From Agmasoma carcini (nom. nud.) (lineage: Eukaryota > Microsporidia > Thelohaniidae): 64,000 bases of DNA. A program made the position numbers and the translations under genes. A model generated the notes under the pieces. It saw nothing but the letters and a program-made list of their open reading frames with translations, searched no databases and had not been told where the DNA came from. This document shows, in pieces, positions 11,601-21,156 of this stretch. The stretch covers positions 1 through 64,000 of the forward strand of contig JAOXFI010000015.1 of assembly GCA_029232285.1 (NCBI GenBank), read 5' to 3'. The number at the start of each line of letters is the position of its first letter. Positions within the stretch are counted from its first letter, which is position 1.

Positions 11601-11965
11601 ATTAATGTAAATTCTGTTTTTGTACTTAAACATTGGTTTTTAATTATCTTACAAGGAACACTAAGTCTCCCATTATATTACTTTACCAATTGAACAATTT
11701 CCCTACAAAATACCTCTGTGGAGAGATTGTTCAGGTGATTTTAAAATGAGGTATGCTTAATTCAAATAGATTTTTTTAGAAAATGAAATATGTGATTAGT
11801 TGTAAATATTGATAGAAATGTATTGAATTTGTTAAGAAATGAACTATAGATATTTTGTCATGAGTTAAATAAGAAATTTAGAGATATAATTGAATGTGAT
11901 TTAGCTTATTTTAATATATTGTATATAAATAATATTAAAAATTTGTATAATCATTGTATGTAAAT

Positions 11966-12268
11966 TTAATTTAATAAAAATAACACTAAGATATGAGTTA
12001 GAACACATAAAGAACAAAAAATATAAATTTTTAAAAAAATTGCCATCATATTATAATAATAGTTATGTTCCTTGTAAGTATTATTTAATATTTCATAATA
12101 GAAATAATTTACTAGAAAATAAAATTCAATGACTAGCCATGATATTGATAAAAGAAATTGAACAATCACTAACATATTAATATCGGTTGGACATTCCTTT
12201 TGTTGAAAATAACATATAAAATAAGGATATAATCTAAAAGTGTTATCGTTAGTTGGTGGTCTTGGCAT
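11966..12268 (-). CDS. Small two-helix membrane protein, family member B
   Basis: Unrecognised 100-aa protein paralogous to the one at 8038-8352. It opens with MPRPPTNDNTFRLY, has Cys residues near 19 and 26 and a Pro before the first hydrophobic helix (about 31-56). A Tyr/Asn-rich loop follows, and FLKIYI leads into a second helix (about 79-99) that ends the protein. The two copies lie on the same strand about 3.6 kb apart, with the nested Tc1/Merlin unit between them. The starts have the same context (atcc-ATGCC here, aacc-ATGCC there). Overall identity is low but the layout is the same, which suggests an old duplication. Confidence 0.55.
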   Translation of the reverse strand: MPRPPTNDNTFRLYPYFICYFQQKECPTDINMLVIVQFLLSISWLVIEFYFLVNYFYYEILNNTYKEHNYYYNMMAIFLKIYIFCSLCVLTHILVLFLLN

Positions 12269-12584
12269 GGATAATTTTTAATATAAAAAAATATAAAATT
12301 TTAATATAATAAATAATAATATAATAAATATATAATAATTAATAAATAATAATATAATAATGTATAAGAAATAGTTATATTTTAAGTTACAACATTTATA
12401 TATAAATTTTATTAATATTGATATGAAAAGATATAAACTTGTATTTATAACAATAACTATCTTAAAAAATCAATACTAAATACTAATCTTTGAAATAATG
12501 TAATTATGGCTATGATAGTTATTTTATTTCTACTAAAATTAAAATTATGATTATTTTACTTAAAAAATTTTTAAATTAAAGTCC

Positions 12585-12788
12585 ATGTGTATATTGTGTT
12601 TTTTATTTATGTATATTACTAATAATTGGTATGAATGGGTTAAAGAAGTTGTTTATGATGATGAATCGTTCTCTGTTTTAGTAGTTATGTATATAGTGAT
12701 AGTTATTGGTATAAAATTTTATAAAGATCAATCAAGAGCATTTGTACATAGACTAAGAGGATATAATAGTAATGTATCTATATTTTAA
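12585..12788 (+). CDS. Possible small membrane protein, 67 aa
   Basis: Unrecognised. The frame has a short hydrophobic N-terminus, an acidic stretch (VVYDDESF) and a strong hydrophobic helix at about residues 30-46. It then runs into the first unit of the tandem repeat at 12732-13010, which supplies its C-terminus (RLRGYNSNVSIF). It could be a real small protein, or a truncated gene whose tail was replaced by repeat. No start motif of the kind seen at solid genes is evident. Confidence 0.25.
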   Translation: MCILCFLFMYITNNWYEWVKEVVYDDESFSVLVVMYIVIVIGIKFYKDQSRAFVHRLRGYNSNVSIF

Positions 12789-13010
12789 TAAAAGGACGAT
12801 TATTTGTATGTAGACTAAGAGGATATAATAGTAATGATTCATATATTTTACCTATATATTAGCAATATTTTAATAAAAGGACGATTATTTGTATGTAGAC
12901 TAAGAGGATATAATAGTAATGTATCTATATTTTAATAAAAGGACGATTATTTGTACGTAAACTAAGAGTATATAATAGTAATATTATATTAGCAATGTTT
13001 TAATAAAAGT
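12732..13010. repeat. Tandem repeat with (g/t)actaagaggatataatagtaat core, 4 units
   Basis: Units contain aggacgattatttgtatgtagactaagaggatataatagtaatgtatctatattttaataaa. Cores start near 12752, 12811, 12898 and 12960. Unit length varies from about 60 to 90 bp because one copy carries extra sequence (attcatatattttacctatatattag). The array ends about 85 bp before NOP56. Confidence 0.85.
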
Positions 13011-13095
13011 ATAATATCAAATAAATATAACTTTTTAAATTTTTAACTTTTTAGCTTTTTAAATATTTTTATAAAAATTTTTATTTAATTTACCA

Positions 13096-14157
13096 ATGGA
13101 ACATCTCTTATTTGAAAACTCTTATGGTTACACACTTTTTGAACTTAAAGCCTTTGAGGACTTGTCACAGGCACAAAGATTTGATCTACAAACTCTTAAA
13201 GAAACAATCAGCCACATTTCTACTTTGAAATTTTCTGATTCAAAAGAACTTTTCAATCTTATAAAACAAGACCTACCTTCAACTCTTAAAAACTTTCTCA
13301 TATTAAATAATGTCAAAATCTTACATTGTGATAAATCTTTAAACTCTCATCTTAAACAAATTAATATCACTCCAAAACAATCAAATTTAATACAAAGAGC
13401 CATACGAACCCACTTTCAAAAACTTTTTAAGCTAGAAATCAACACTCAAATAAAAACAGCCGCTTCTCACATGTTCTCACGTGATAAAATAAAATCTGAT
13501 CTAAAAAAGGACGATTATTTAGCAATATCAACAGGCTTTGAAATTGAAAATTTAGAGGATGAAATAAATCAATTAGAACAGGCTTTAAACATTCTTGTCA
13601 ATCAAAGAGCATCATTCTTTGATAAGTCAAAAGACTTAGAAAGTATGGAAACTTACTTTGATAAAAATGACTTTGATAGAATTATAAATTTAAAAAAATT
13701 TATAGAAAATAAAAAAGAACTTGTCAGCAAGCTAGAGAATTATTTAGAAGATAAACTATCAAAGGTTGCCCCTAACTTAAGAGAAATTTTAGGAAATAGA
13801 ATTACATTTAAACTTATTCATAAGGGAGGTGGTATGTTGAATCTATCATTGCATCCTACATCAACTGTACAGCTTCTTGGTGCTGAATCAAGTCTTTTTA
13901 AAGCTTTGAAAATAAAATCAAAATTTACACCTAAGCATGGAATTTTAGCTGAATTGGATTATTTACCAGTTAATAAAGGTGGATTGTGTCGTTATATTGC
14001 ATCTAAATGTGTTTTAGCTATTAGAATTGATTGTTTTGAAGATAAACCAGGTAATGCTTATGGTAAGTCTTTAAAAAAAATGATATTAAGAAAAATACAG
14101 AAAAAGAATTATAAAGAGTCTACAAGTGTAGTTCTAGAGAAAGCAGCATCTAATTAA
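13096..14157 (+). CDS. NOP56: NOP56, box C/D snoRNP core protein (short form)
   Basis: Nop56 is a core protein of box C/D snoRNPs, which guide rRNA 2'-O-methylation in the nucleolus. The N-terminus (LLFENSYGYTLFEL) matches the Nop56 start. Residues about 253-314 form the Nop domain: HPTSTVQLLGAESSLFKALK, TPKHGIL, then KGGLCRYIASKC and AIRIDCF. The RYIASKC..AIRID spelling favours Nop56 over Nop58. At 353 aa it is shorter than the roughly 500 aa of yeast Nop56 and lacks the KKE/D-rich tail. The coiled-coil (NOSIC) region at about 150-220 is degenerate, and its usual GWHFPEL motif is missing. The start follows an aaaaattttta block and acca-ATGG. Confidence 0.85.
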   Translation: MEHLLFENSYGYTLFELKAFEDLSQAQRFDLQTLKETISHISTLKFSDSKELFNLIKQDLPSTLKNFLILNNVKILHCDKSLNSHLKQINITPKQSNLIQRAIRTHFQKLFKLEINTQIKTAASHMFSRDKIKSDLKKDDYLAISTGFEIENLEDEINQLEQALNILVNQRASFFDKSKDLESMETYFDKNDFDRIINLKKFIENKKELVSKLENYLEDKLSKVAPNLREILGNRITFKLIHKGGGMLNLSLHPTSTVQLLGAESSLFKALKIKSKFTPKHGILAELDYLPVNKGGLCRYIASKCVLAIRIDCFEDKPGNAYGKSLKKMILRKIQKKNYKESTSVVLEKAASN

Positions 14158-14168
14158 AAATTATAAGA

Positions 14169-14275
14169 GTTTTTTATATGTAAGTTTATATATATTATTA
14201 TTTATTATATATAAGTTTTTTATATGTAAGTTTATATATATTATTATTTATTATATATAAGTTTTTTATATCTAA
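14169..14275. repeat. 46-bp tandem repeat, about 2.3 copies
   Basis: gttttttatatgtaagtttatatatattattatttattatatataa starts at 14169 and 14215, with a third partial copy at 14261. It lies just after the NOP56 stop. The following stretch to 14524 is low-complexity (att-atg-ttct-att-att runs) and contains no gene; the open frames there are repeat artefacts. Confidence 0.85.
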
Positions 14276-14524
14276 GTTTTTATCTATTTACAAACATTTC
14301 ATACCAATCTACAATTTTTTCATTGTTATGAATGTATGGAAGAAATATTTGCTGTTTGATGTGAATTTTTTGCAATTGGATGGAGAATCTTTTTATTATA
14401 TTCCATTATGTTTTATTGATCAACCATTCTATTATTCAATCATTATGTTCTATTATTATGTTCTATTATGTTCTATTATTAACTCATTATGTTCCATTAT
14501 TCGATTATTTAACCATTCTATTAT

Positions 14525-15205
14525 TCACTCATATCCATCAGCCCTTACATCAAAATCTAAAAGAAAAGAAATCAATCTTGATGGATCATTTCTTACATAA
14601 TATGGTATTTTTTTGATGAATTCAAGGTCTTCTAATACAGAATTTGATCTTCCTAACGTAAAATTTATTAAAAAAGTATTTTTAGATCGTTTTTTCACAA
14701 AACTTAGAAATTTCTTAAATTGCTTAAGAAAATCTTTTATTATTTTAATTTTATATAATTTTTTAGGAATAATAAATTCATACATTGATGGAAATGCCAC
14801 AATCACTTGAGCTTGAATCTGAGCAATAATAAAGAAACAAAAGTTGTATCTTATTTCAAGTGGTATTCTTATGTTGCCATCCATTGTAAAGTCACCTAAA
14901 TGCATTTTTATGTGATCAAATAAATTGTCCCATAATTCTTGATCCACTATTGAGTAGGTCTTTGGATCATCAAATTCCTGCCTGACAGCATCTCGCTGCC
15001 TGATTAGTTTATTGTCTATTTCTAAAGGTTTTAGATTAACAGGTGTTGAATCTTCTTGTATAGGTATGTCACCTAGATTCATGATTAGATCACCCCTCTC
15101 TGGTGGACCTCTTGTATTAAAATCATTATCATCATCAAAAGTATCTTCATCTAAATAAATTTTATCTATTTTTTTACACAAAACTAGAAATAACATAGAA
15201 AGCAT
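14525..15205 (-). CDS. Unknown protein with signal-peptide-like N-terminus
   Basis: Not recognised. It is 226 aa. A short hydrophobic start (MLSMLFLVLCKKID) could be a signal sequence, followed by an acidic, disordered-looking region (DEDTFDDDNDF...) to about residue 60. A compact part follows (about 80-200) with an amphipathic segment, the hydrophobic run FCFFIIAQIQAQVIVAF and a Lys-rich stretch (about 140-175). There is no known catalytic motif and few Cys. It lies tail to tail with NOP56. Possibly a microsporidia-specific secreted protein. Confidence 0.5.
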   Translation of the reverse strand: MLSMLFLVLCKKIDKIYLDEDTFDDDNDFNTRGPPERGDLIMNLGDIPIQEDSTPVNLKPLEIDNKLIRQRDAVRQEFDDPKTYSIVDQELWDNLFDHIKMHLGDFTMDGNIRIPLEIRYNFCFFIIAQIQAQVIVAFPSMYEFIIPKKLYKIKIIKDFLKQFKKFLSFVKKRSKNTFLINFTLGRSNSVLEDLEFIKKIPYYVRNDPSRLISFLLDFDVRADGYE

Positions 15206-15239
15206 TTATTTATTTATAAATAACGTTTTATGATAAAAT

Positions 15240-15600
15240 AAACATTTTCATTTATGTTTCATAAGAATAATATTAAGAGAATAGTATTAGAAGAATACTA
15301 TTAAGAGAATATATAAAAATTATATATAAAAAACTATATATGAAATTATACAAAAATTATATAAAAAACTATATATGAAATTATATAAAAAATTATATAT
15401 AAATATATAAAGATTATATATAAAATTATATATGAAATTATACAAAAATTATAAATATTATATATGAAATTATATAAAAAACTATATATAAATTATACAA
15501 AAATTATATAAAAAATTATATAAAAACTATATATAAATTATACAAAAATTATATAAAAAATTATATAAAAATTATATATGAAATTATACAAAAATATCCT
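15240..15600. repeat. Low-complexity (ttatataaaaattatatatgaaa)n tract
   Basis: About 360 bp of irregular tandem copies of ttatataaaaa(c/t)tatatatgaaattataca between two minus-strand genes. It contains no open frame or other signal. Confidence 0.8.
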
Positions 15601-15672
15601 TTTTTCTCAAATTCTTGTAAAAACAACTAAAATCTTTATTTAAATTGTCAAATAAATTATTTTTATTTCTCA

Positions 15673-16851
15673 TCAAACTCTCTTCCTAACACGAAAACTA
15701 CTGTGATTAGTTGGCATTGTTGGATTAGAAACTGATGATACTTCATATGAATCTCTGTTAGAAGTAACTTCATCTAACATACCAACTTTCCTAAAAAATG
15801 GATGTTCTAAAAGCTCTTCAACACTTGGTCTGTCCTCATCAACCAATTGCATGCAAGTCATCACAAACGACTTCAATTCTTTGCTAGTCCTCGACTTAAA
15901 GAAAAATCTAGTAGGAATCCCATCACCATCAACCTCATAATTCTGACAGAACGCTCTATACGCCTTCACATCTTTCTCTCTATTTCTATTTGATTTATAA
16001 AACGGCGTCCTTCCTAACGAAAGATACCAAGCAATGCAACCAATGGTCCATATATCAGACTTAACACCATGTACATTCCTAAATATAGTCTCAGGTGATT
16101 TATATGGGAATGTACCATACGATTTTTTAGGTATAATTTTTTTACCAGATAATGGCATTTCCATCGAATAGCCAAAATCAATTAAAACATAATCAATCCC
16201 GTCTTCTGCCACTCTACCCATAATATTTGCTATTTTAAGATCTAAATGTGCAATATTCTTAGAGTGCATGTACTTTAAGCCATGTAGAGTATCGTATATG
16301 ATGTTTCTTATTTTAAATTCTTTTGAATCAACATCACTCATTGTAATTTTTTCTTCTAAATATTCAGAGAATAGCCAAATGAATATTTCTTTTTCACCTT
16401 CAGAGTTTGATCTAGAGGTTTTGACAGTTTTGAATGTCTTTATTATGTTTCTATTTTGTAGATTCATGCTCATTTGACCCTCGTCCAAAGCGCTTTCCTT
16501 GTTGTAGATGACCCTTTTTATGACCATTTTTGACTCTAGATCATCATAGAGGAAGACACATGTTGGTATTGTCATTTTAATTGGTTTTATTGGTAGTTTT
16601 GGCTTTAGAGCAGCGAATTCTTTGTTTTGTTTCTCTCTTGTGGATAGTTTTAATATTCTATCCATCTCGTTGTTTATGTATTCGAATATTTCTCTTCTTC
16701 TGTGGACCATTGGGGAAAAAGATTGTAAAAATTTGTAAACATAGATGGTTATGATTAAAAAAAGGAGTATCAGAGAAAGATTGAAGATTTTAGAGTTTCT
16801 TTTTATGTTAGTTATGATGTTGTACTTTGATATGATGTTGTTGTTGTTCAT
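15673..16851 (-). CDS. Membrane-anchored Ser/Thr protein kinase
   Basis: The 392-aa protein has one N-terminal transmembrane helix (about residues 22-40) followed by a protein kinase domain (about 95-355). The VAIK lysine is probably K112 (MVIKRV). The catalytic loop is HLDLKIAN (202-209), so HRD reads HLD. The DFG is intact (225-227), the activation segment is YGTFPYKSPE (SPE in place of APE), and helix F reads KSDIWTIGCIAWYLSLGRTPF. No glycine-rich loop can be found upstream of K112. The HLD change puts it in the non-RD-like group. The tail is Ser/Asn-rich. The family is not identifiable by eye. A CCC-rich stretch precedes the start. Confidence 0.75.
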   Translation of the reverse strand: MNNNNIISKYNIITNIKRNSKIFNLSLILLFLIITIYVYKFLQSFSPMVHRRREIFEYINNEMDRILKLSTREKQNKEFAALKPKLPIKPIKMTIPTCVFLYDDLESKMVIKRVIYNKESALDEGQMSMNLQNRNIIKTFKTVKTSRSNSEGEKEIFIWLFSEYLEEKITMSDVDSKEFKIRNIIYDTLHGLKYMHSKNIAHLDLKIANIMGRVAEDGIDYVLIDFGYSMEMPLSGKKIIPKKSYGTFPYKSPETIFRNVHGVKSDIWTIGCIAWYLSLGRTPFYKSNRNREKDVKAYRAFCQNYEVDGDGIPTRFFFKSRTSKELKSFVMTCMQLVDEDRPSVEELLEHPFFRKVGMLDEVTSNRDSYEVSSVSNPTMPTNHSSFRVRKRV

Positions 16852-17174
16852 TTGTTTGGGTGGGGTGGGAGAGTTGAAATAAGTTTGAGAAGCGGTGTTT
16901 AATTTTGTAACAAAGAGAAGGAAGTCAAATAAAATTATTTAAGGTATTTTAAATATATTTTTGTAATATTTATAAAATATTATGACTTTTAAGTTGAAAG
17001 TTGAACATTGAATAATAAATATATAATAATATAATAATATATATATAGATATAGATATACAATAATATATAATATTTTTTAATATTTTTCTATTATGTGT
17101 ATAGATTGATGTGTAAACTTTAAAATTAGATAGAAAAGTTATATTAAAAAACAACATTTTTAAAAATTAATTTT
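16852..17174. other. AT-rich intergenic gap
   Basis: About 320 bp between two minus-strand genes, mostly AT repeats (aataatataataatatatatatagatatag). The CCCACCCC-like block at about 16859-16870 on the minus strand may belong to the kinase promoter. Nothing else is visible. Confidence 0.4.
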
Positions 17175-17888
17175 TTATTCAAAACTAAAAGAAGGTGAAT
17201 AAATAGCCTTTTTTAAAAGAGATGGATCCTCAATTGCTACATTATCATCACGTAACAACAAATCATCATCAGCTACATCCATTCCTTTAATTCCTTTCCT
17301 AATCAAATCCTGTGCATCAGGATAAAGTCCTTTTGTAGAATTTAAATAATCCTCCAACACTGCCAATCTGTTCTTCCTTGCCATACCATCCATTATTTTA
17401 TCTTCAATAGATGAAGATAAGTTACTATTAGCTATTATATCATCAGAAAGTCTTCTGCTTCTGATCCTCTTCTGAAGATCCTCTGAATTAATCAATTGTG
17501 TTGCTACATCATCTTTCTTTAGAAGCATTGCGTTTTCACCACATCCATCAGTATAAATCTCTTTTCCTTTTACATTAATACATCTTTTGTTCATAAATTT
17601 AATTTTAAGAACATTATTATTTTGTTCGATATTTATTTCAATATCTGGTCTTTGATTACACAAAAATCCTTTATCTTTGTCATCACAAACATATTTACCA
17701 TTCAATATTAGCATTTTGTTGTAGAATGTGAATTCAGCTTCATTGTTCAACTTGTTAGGGCTACTTTCAAGGATTAGTCGATTATTTTCATTCTTTAAAA
17801 ATTTAGTATCATCAGAGATTGGAGAAAGAGTGAATTTACCATTAATAGATGAAGTCATTAATGCACTTACAACATTATTGAAAAGCAT
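17175..17888 (-). CDS. Unknown, possibly secreted beta-rich protein
   Basis: Not recognised. It is 237 aa. The start (MLFNNVVSALMTSSING) is weakly signal-peptide-like. Residues about 18-125 read as short strands (GKFTLSPISDD, NRLILESSP, AEFTFYNKMLILNGKYVCDD, LKIKFMNKRCINVKGKEIYTDGC) and contain four Cys, a layout compatible with a beta-trefoil such as microsporidian ricin-B-like proteins. No QxW repeat is present, so that is only a suggestion. The C-terminal half is charged and helical (RSRRLSDD, EDKIMDGMARKNRLAVLEDYL). It is divergent from LCB1. Confidence 0.5.
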   Translation of the reverse strand: MLFNNVVSALMTSSINGKFTLSPISDDTKFLKNENNRLILESSPNKLNNEAEFTFYNKMLILNGKYVCDDKDKGFLCNQRPDIEINIEQNNNVLKIKFMNKRCINVKGKEIYTDGCGENAMLLKKDDVATQLINSEDLQKRIRSRRLSDDIIANSNLSSSIEDKIMDGMARKNRLAVLEDYLNSTKGLYPDAQDLIRKGIKGMDVADDDLLLRDDNVAIEDPSLLKKAIYSPSFSFE

Positions 17889-18285
17889 GTATGAAATTTT
17901 GAATTTGTTTTTATTTGTAAAAGTTTCAGAATCATCAGTTTTAGAATGATTGATACAAAATTTAATTTAAATAAATAAAAATTTGAACTTTTGAGCCTTT
18001 GAACTTTTGAAATTTTGAACTTTTCATTCAAAATCTGACTTTTATGATGTTTCAAAAACACCAATATATACCAATAAATATCATATATAAATACCAATAA
18101 ATAAATACCAATAAATACCAATAAACACCAATATATTAATACCAATAAATACCAATAAGTAACAATAAATAAAAATTTAGCTTTTTTCTATTCATAAGTC
18201 TTACGTTTCATAAATAAATTATCAAACATATAAAATTTACATACAAATTTACAATATTTGATAAATCATAATTAAGTCTCAAAAT
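17889..18285. other. Intergenic region with (accaataaat)n repeats
   Basis: This roughly 400-bp gap separates two divergent genes. It holds a run of accaataaata/accaataaacacc units at about 18060-18166 and aacttttga repeats near 17980-18025. No gene is seen. Confidence 0.6.
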
Positions 18286-19623
18286 ATGAAACAATATAAA
18301 TCTTTTCTTTATTTTGTTTATATGATTATTGAATTACTTAAAGAATACCGCAATTCAATTCTATCACAACTATTATTTGGAATAACTATTTATATTCTAA
18401 TCAAATATAGATTTAGACCTCTTTCAAATGATACTAAAATGGATCAAAGAACAGTCAAAAGACTAATAAAAGATTACAGACCTGCCCCTCTTGTTCAAAT
18501 ACAACCAATAAAGAAATATTCACATAATGATCATTCAAATTATTCACTCATCAATCAAGATGTATTGAATTTCAATAAAAATAAAAAAAAAATTAGAAAA
18601 ACATTAACTAACTACGGGGTCGGTACTTGTGGTCCAAGGGGCTTTTATGGTACATTGGATCTACACTTGAACCTAGAAAATAAGTTAAAATCTCTTTTCA
18701 ATCGTGAAGCTGCAATAATCTTTCCAGATTATTTAAATGCCATTCAAAGTGTAATTTCTGCATTTTGTACTAAAAAATCAAACGTTTTTTTTCATAGAAA
18801 TTGCTCTATTCCTATTTTAAGAGGACTGGTTGGTAGCAGAGCAGGAACAGTTCAATTTAATGATTATGATGATCTTGTAAGAAAGTTAAGCATAGGTTCA
18901 TCTGATTATAATCAATCACAGGTAAAAATAATAAGAAATGACTTAAGATCAAACATTATGGGTTTTTTAGAATCAAAAAAGCTTAAAAATTCATTTTTAA
19001 GTAAAACTCAAAGCTTAAGAAATAGCAAAGATGTTAAATACGTTGTTATTGAAGAGGTATGCAGTCTAACTGGTAAATACACTGATTTAAATAGATTTAA
19101 AAATCTAAGAGAAGAGCAAGGCTTTAGACTTATTGTTGATATTTCATCATCTTTCCCATATTTACATGTACAAAATCAACAAAATAAGCTAAAATTTGAT
19201 TATCCAGAATTTGCTGATATTCTTGTTGGTTCTTTTTCACCATTTTCAGGGAATGGTGGTTTTGCAATCGGTTCTGGTTATGCTATTGATTATCAGAGGT
19301 TGAATGCTAATTCTTATGTTTTTAGTGCATCTATTCCTGCATTTTTAACAGATCATGTACAAAGTTGTATGAGTGATGAAGATATTTTTTACAATGTAGC
19401 TAAGGTTAGGTCAAAGGTAAGTATGTTTTCTGATAGAATTTATAATTTAGAAAATGACATACAATCACCGTTCATAGTTGTAAAGCTTTCAGATGGAAAG
19501 GTTAATGATCTTAGAGAAAATGGATATCCTATTTTATATCAAAGTGGCTATGGTAAATTTTTTGTTAATTGTGAAATGGAAGAATCTGAGATTGATAAAA
19601 TATGTTCAATAATAAATAAATAG
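18286..19623 (+). CDS. LCB1: Serine palmitoyltransferase subunit 1 (LCB1)
   Basis: LCB1 pairs with LCB2 (here at 43074-44507) to condense serine with acyl-CoA, the first step of sphingolipid synthesis at the ER. The 445-aa protein starts with a membrane segment (about residues 20-40), followed by the conserved LI.DYRPAPLV element. The aminotransferase fold I core follows: TNYGVGTCGPRGFYGTLDLHLNLE, then KYVVIEEVCSLTGKYTDL, then ADILVGSFSPFSGNGGFAIGSG. At the position of the PLP lysine the sequence reads GSFSPFSG, so the Lys is absent, as expected for the non-catalytic LCB1 subunit. Length is close to the family norm, minus a short C-terminal part. Confidence 0.9.
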   Translation: MKQYKSFLYFVYMIIELLKEYRNSILSQLLFGITIYILIKYRFRPLSNDTKMDQRTVKRLIKDYRPAPLVQIQPIKKYSHNDHSNYSLINQDVLNFNKNKKKIRKTLTNYGVGTCGPRGFYGTLDLHLNLENKLKSLFNREAAIIFPDYLNAIQSVISAFCTKKSNVFFHRNCSIPILRGLVGSRAGTVQFNDYDDLVRKLSIGSSDYNQSQVKIIRNDLRSNIMGFLESKKLKNSFLSKTQSLRNSKDVKYVVIEEVCSLTGKYTDLNRFKNLREEQGFRLIVDISSSFPYLHVQNQQNKLKFDYPEFADILVGSFSPFSGNGGFAIGSGYAIDYQRLNANSYVFSASIPAFLTDHVQSCMSDEDIFYNVAKVRSKVSMFSDRIYNLENDIQSPFIVVKLSDGKVNDLRENGYPILYQSGYGKFFVNCEMEESEIDKICSIINK

Positions 19624-20399
19624 AAAATTTGATAATATTTAAAATATAATTTATGAATATTAGTTATAAATATGAGTTATGATGTGAATATATGATGTGA
19701 ATATATAATGTGAATATTTTATATTACACTGGAGAAAATAATAGGACACCCCTAAAATGATTTTATTATAAATATATTTAGTTTTAGAATAATAAATGTT
19801 GTTTGTATGGGGCCTCTTGATTCAGAAGTAGTCAAACTCTTCTTTATCAAATTATACATTTGTAACAACAAAGGTGATAAATATTAGTGCTACGCCCCAA
19901 CCATAAGGTAAAGTTTTGTAATAGAGATTGTTTTTCGAGAATTTGTCACATATAGACATTCCTTGATAAGATGGTCATTTTTAAATATGTTTGAGATTTT
20001 CTGCTTGGTGCTTAAGACTAAAGTCATTTTTCATTCTTTTTGTACTTATTCAAAATTCAAATTTTAAATATAATTTTAATTATTTAGCCAGGTTTAGATC
20101 AATAAATTTAATGTTTATTATTAAAGACTAAAATATAATAATTTTATAAGAATATAATATATCTGTATAAAGTAACATAATATATATACAAAATAATATA
20201 TATATTGTATTATAATATTTTTATAGAAATATAATACTATTACCTATACAAAATAATTTATATTTATATATTGTATTATAATACTATTACCTATATAATA
20301 CTATTACTTAAATATAATACTATTTTTCTATATAATTTTTATTTATATTTATTTAATATTAAAGTTCTAAAAAACAAAATTCCTACTTTTTATCATTTT
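19624..20399. other. Intergenic region with a dispersed-repeat fragment
   Basis: No gene. At about 19800-19960 the minus strand (aaaactttaccttatggttggggcgtagcac...ttatcacctttgttgtta) resembles the dispersed repeat at 24.9-25.03 kb. The rest is AT-rich, with a tandem (ataatactattacctatataa)n tract at about 20215-20330. Confidence 0.45.
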
Positions 20400-20855
20400 T
20401 TATCTTTTAGCACAAAAAATCTTTTTAAATTTATGGAAATAACCACCTTTCTTTGATATTTCAATCTCTATCGTTCCAAACTCATAATTTATTTCACTAA
20501 GTATTGACCGCTCTATAAAATTTATTTTAGCTTTCGAAATCTTTAAAAAATCAGCAAACCTAAAATTATAAACTCCACCATCTGCATAATACTTAAGAGA
20601 TATAATAAGACACACACAAATCAATAGATATTCATCACCTATTATCTTCTTATCTCTCAACCTATAGTACATATACATAGCTGTTTTAAAAGACATTAAA
20701 TTAGGCTTAACTCTATGTACAATATCATATATCCTCTCCCTAAAATTAAAATCAGATAGATTTTCTTTTAAATATTCATCTATAATCTGCATCTCATCCA
20801 TATCATTTACTTTATTTGTTTTTTTATTATTAAAAAGGAGAAAAGGGGTAAACAT
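20400..20855 (-). CDS. Cyclin-box-like protein, short
   Basis: A 151-aa protein. Residues about 38-135 look like a single cyclin box: helices around RERIYDIVHRVKPNLMSFKTAMYMYYRL, then YLLICVCLIISLKYYADGGVYNFRFADFLKISKAKINFIERSILSEINYEFG. The 'll...C..ISLKY' and 'E..iL..inyef' pattern is typical of a cyclin N-domain (compare PCL or CABLES-type). The MRAIL-like helix 1 signature is not clear and there is no second box. It may bind a CDK, but this is inferred from pattern only. A second Met at codon 19 (DEMQII) could be the start. Confidence 0.5.
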   Translation of the reverse strand: MFTPFLLFNNKKTNKVNDMDEMQIIDEYLKENLSDFNFRERIYDIVHRVKPNLMSFKTAMYMYYRLRDKKIIGDEYLLICVCLIISLKYYADGGVYNFRFADFLKISKAKINFIERSILSEINYEFGTIEIEISKKGGYFHKFKKIFCAKR

Positions 20856-21156
20856 TTTTACAATATCAAATTGATGACATGTTTCAAATTACTAAAATAA
20901 CATCAGTTAACTCAATATACTCAAAATATAATATCTTAACATATATTTATCTTTTTATTTATTTACGTATAATCAAACATTATTTATCATCTATTAAATC
21001 ATAATAGCAATGATTTAACTACAATATCATAAAAATTATTTTATTACTAAAAATACATTACAAATAATCAACCTTTTTTATAAGGGTTCAAGTTCGAATC
21101 CAGGTGATCACATTATTTAACTTTAAATTAACCTAAATATTTATGTTATTATTTAT
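20856..21156. other. Intergenic gap with an isolated tRNA T-arm-like sequence
   Basis: AT-rich. At 21083-21110, gggttcaagttcgaatccaggtgatcac looks like a tRNA T-arm (box B). No matching acceptor or anticodon arm is found within 90 bases upstream, so a whole tRNA gene is not supported. Confidence 0.4.

Noticed and set aside
14328..14616. Two overlapping plus-strand frames of 78 and 90 codons
   Set aside because: They translate the low-complexity attatgttctattatt repeat and overlap the 3' end of the minus-strand gene at 14525.
21083..21110. tRNA gene on the plus strand
   Set aside because: Only a T-arm-like sequence is present; no pairing acceptor, D-arm or anticodon arm upstream.
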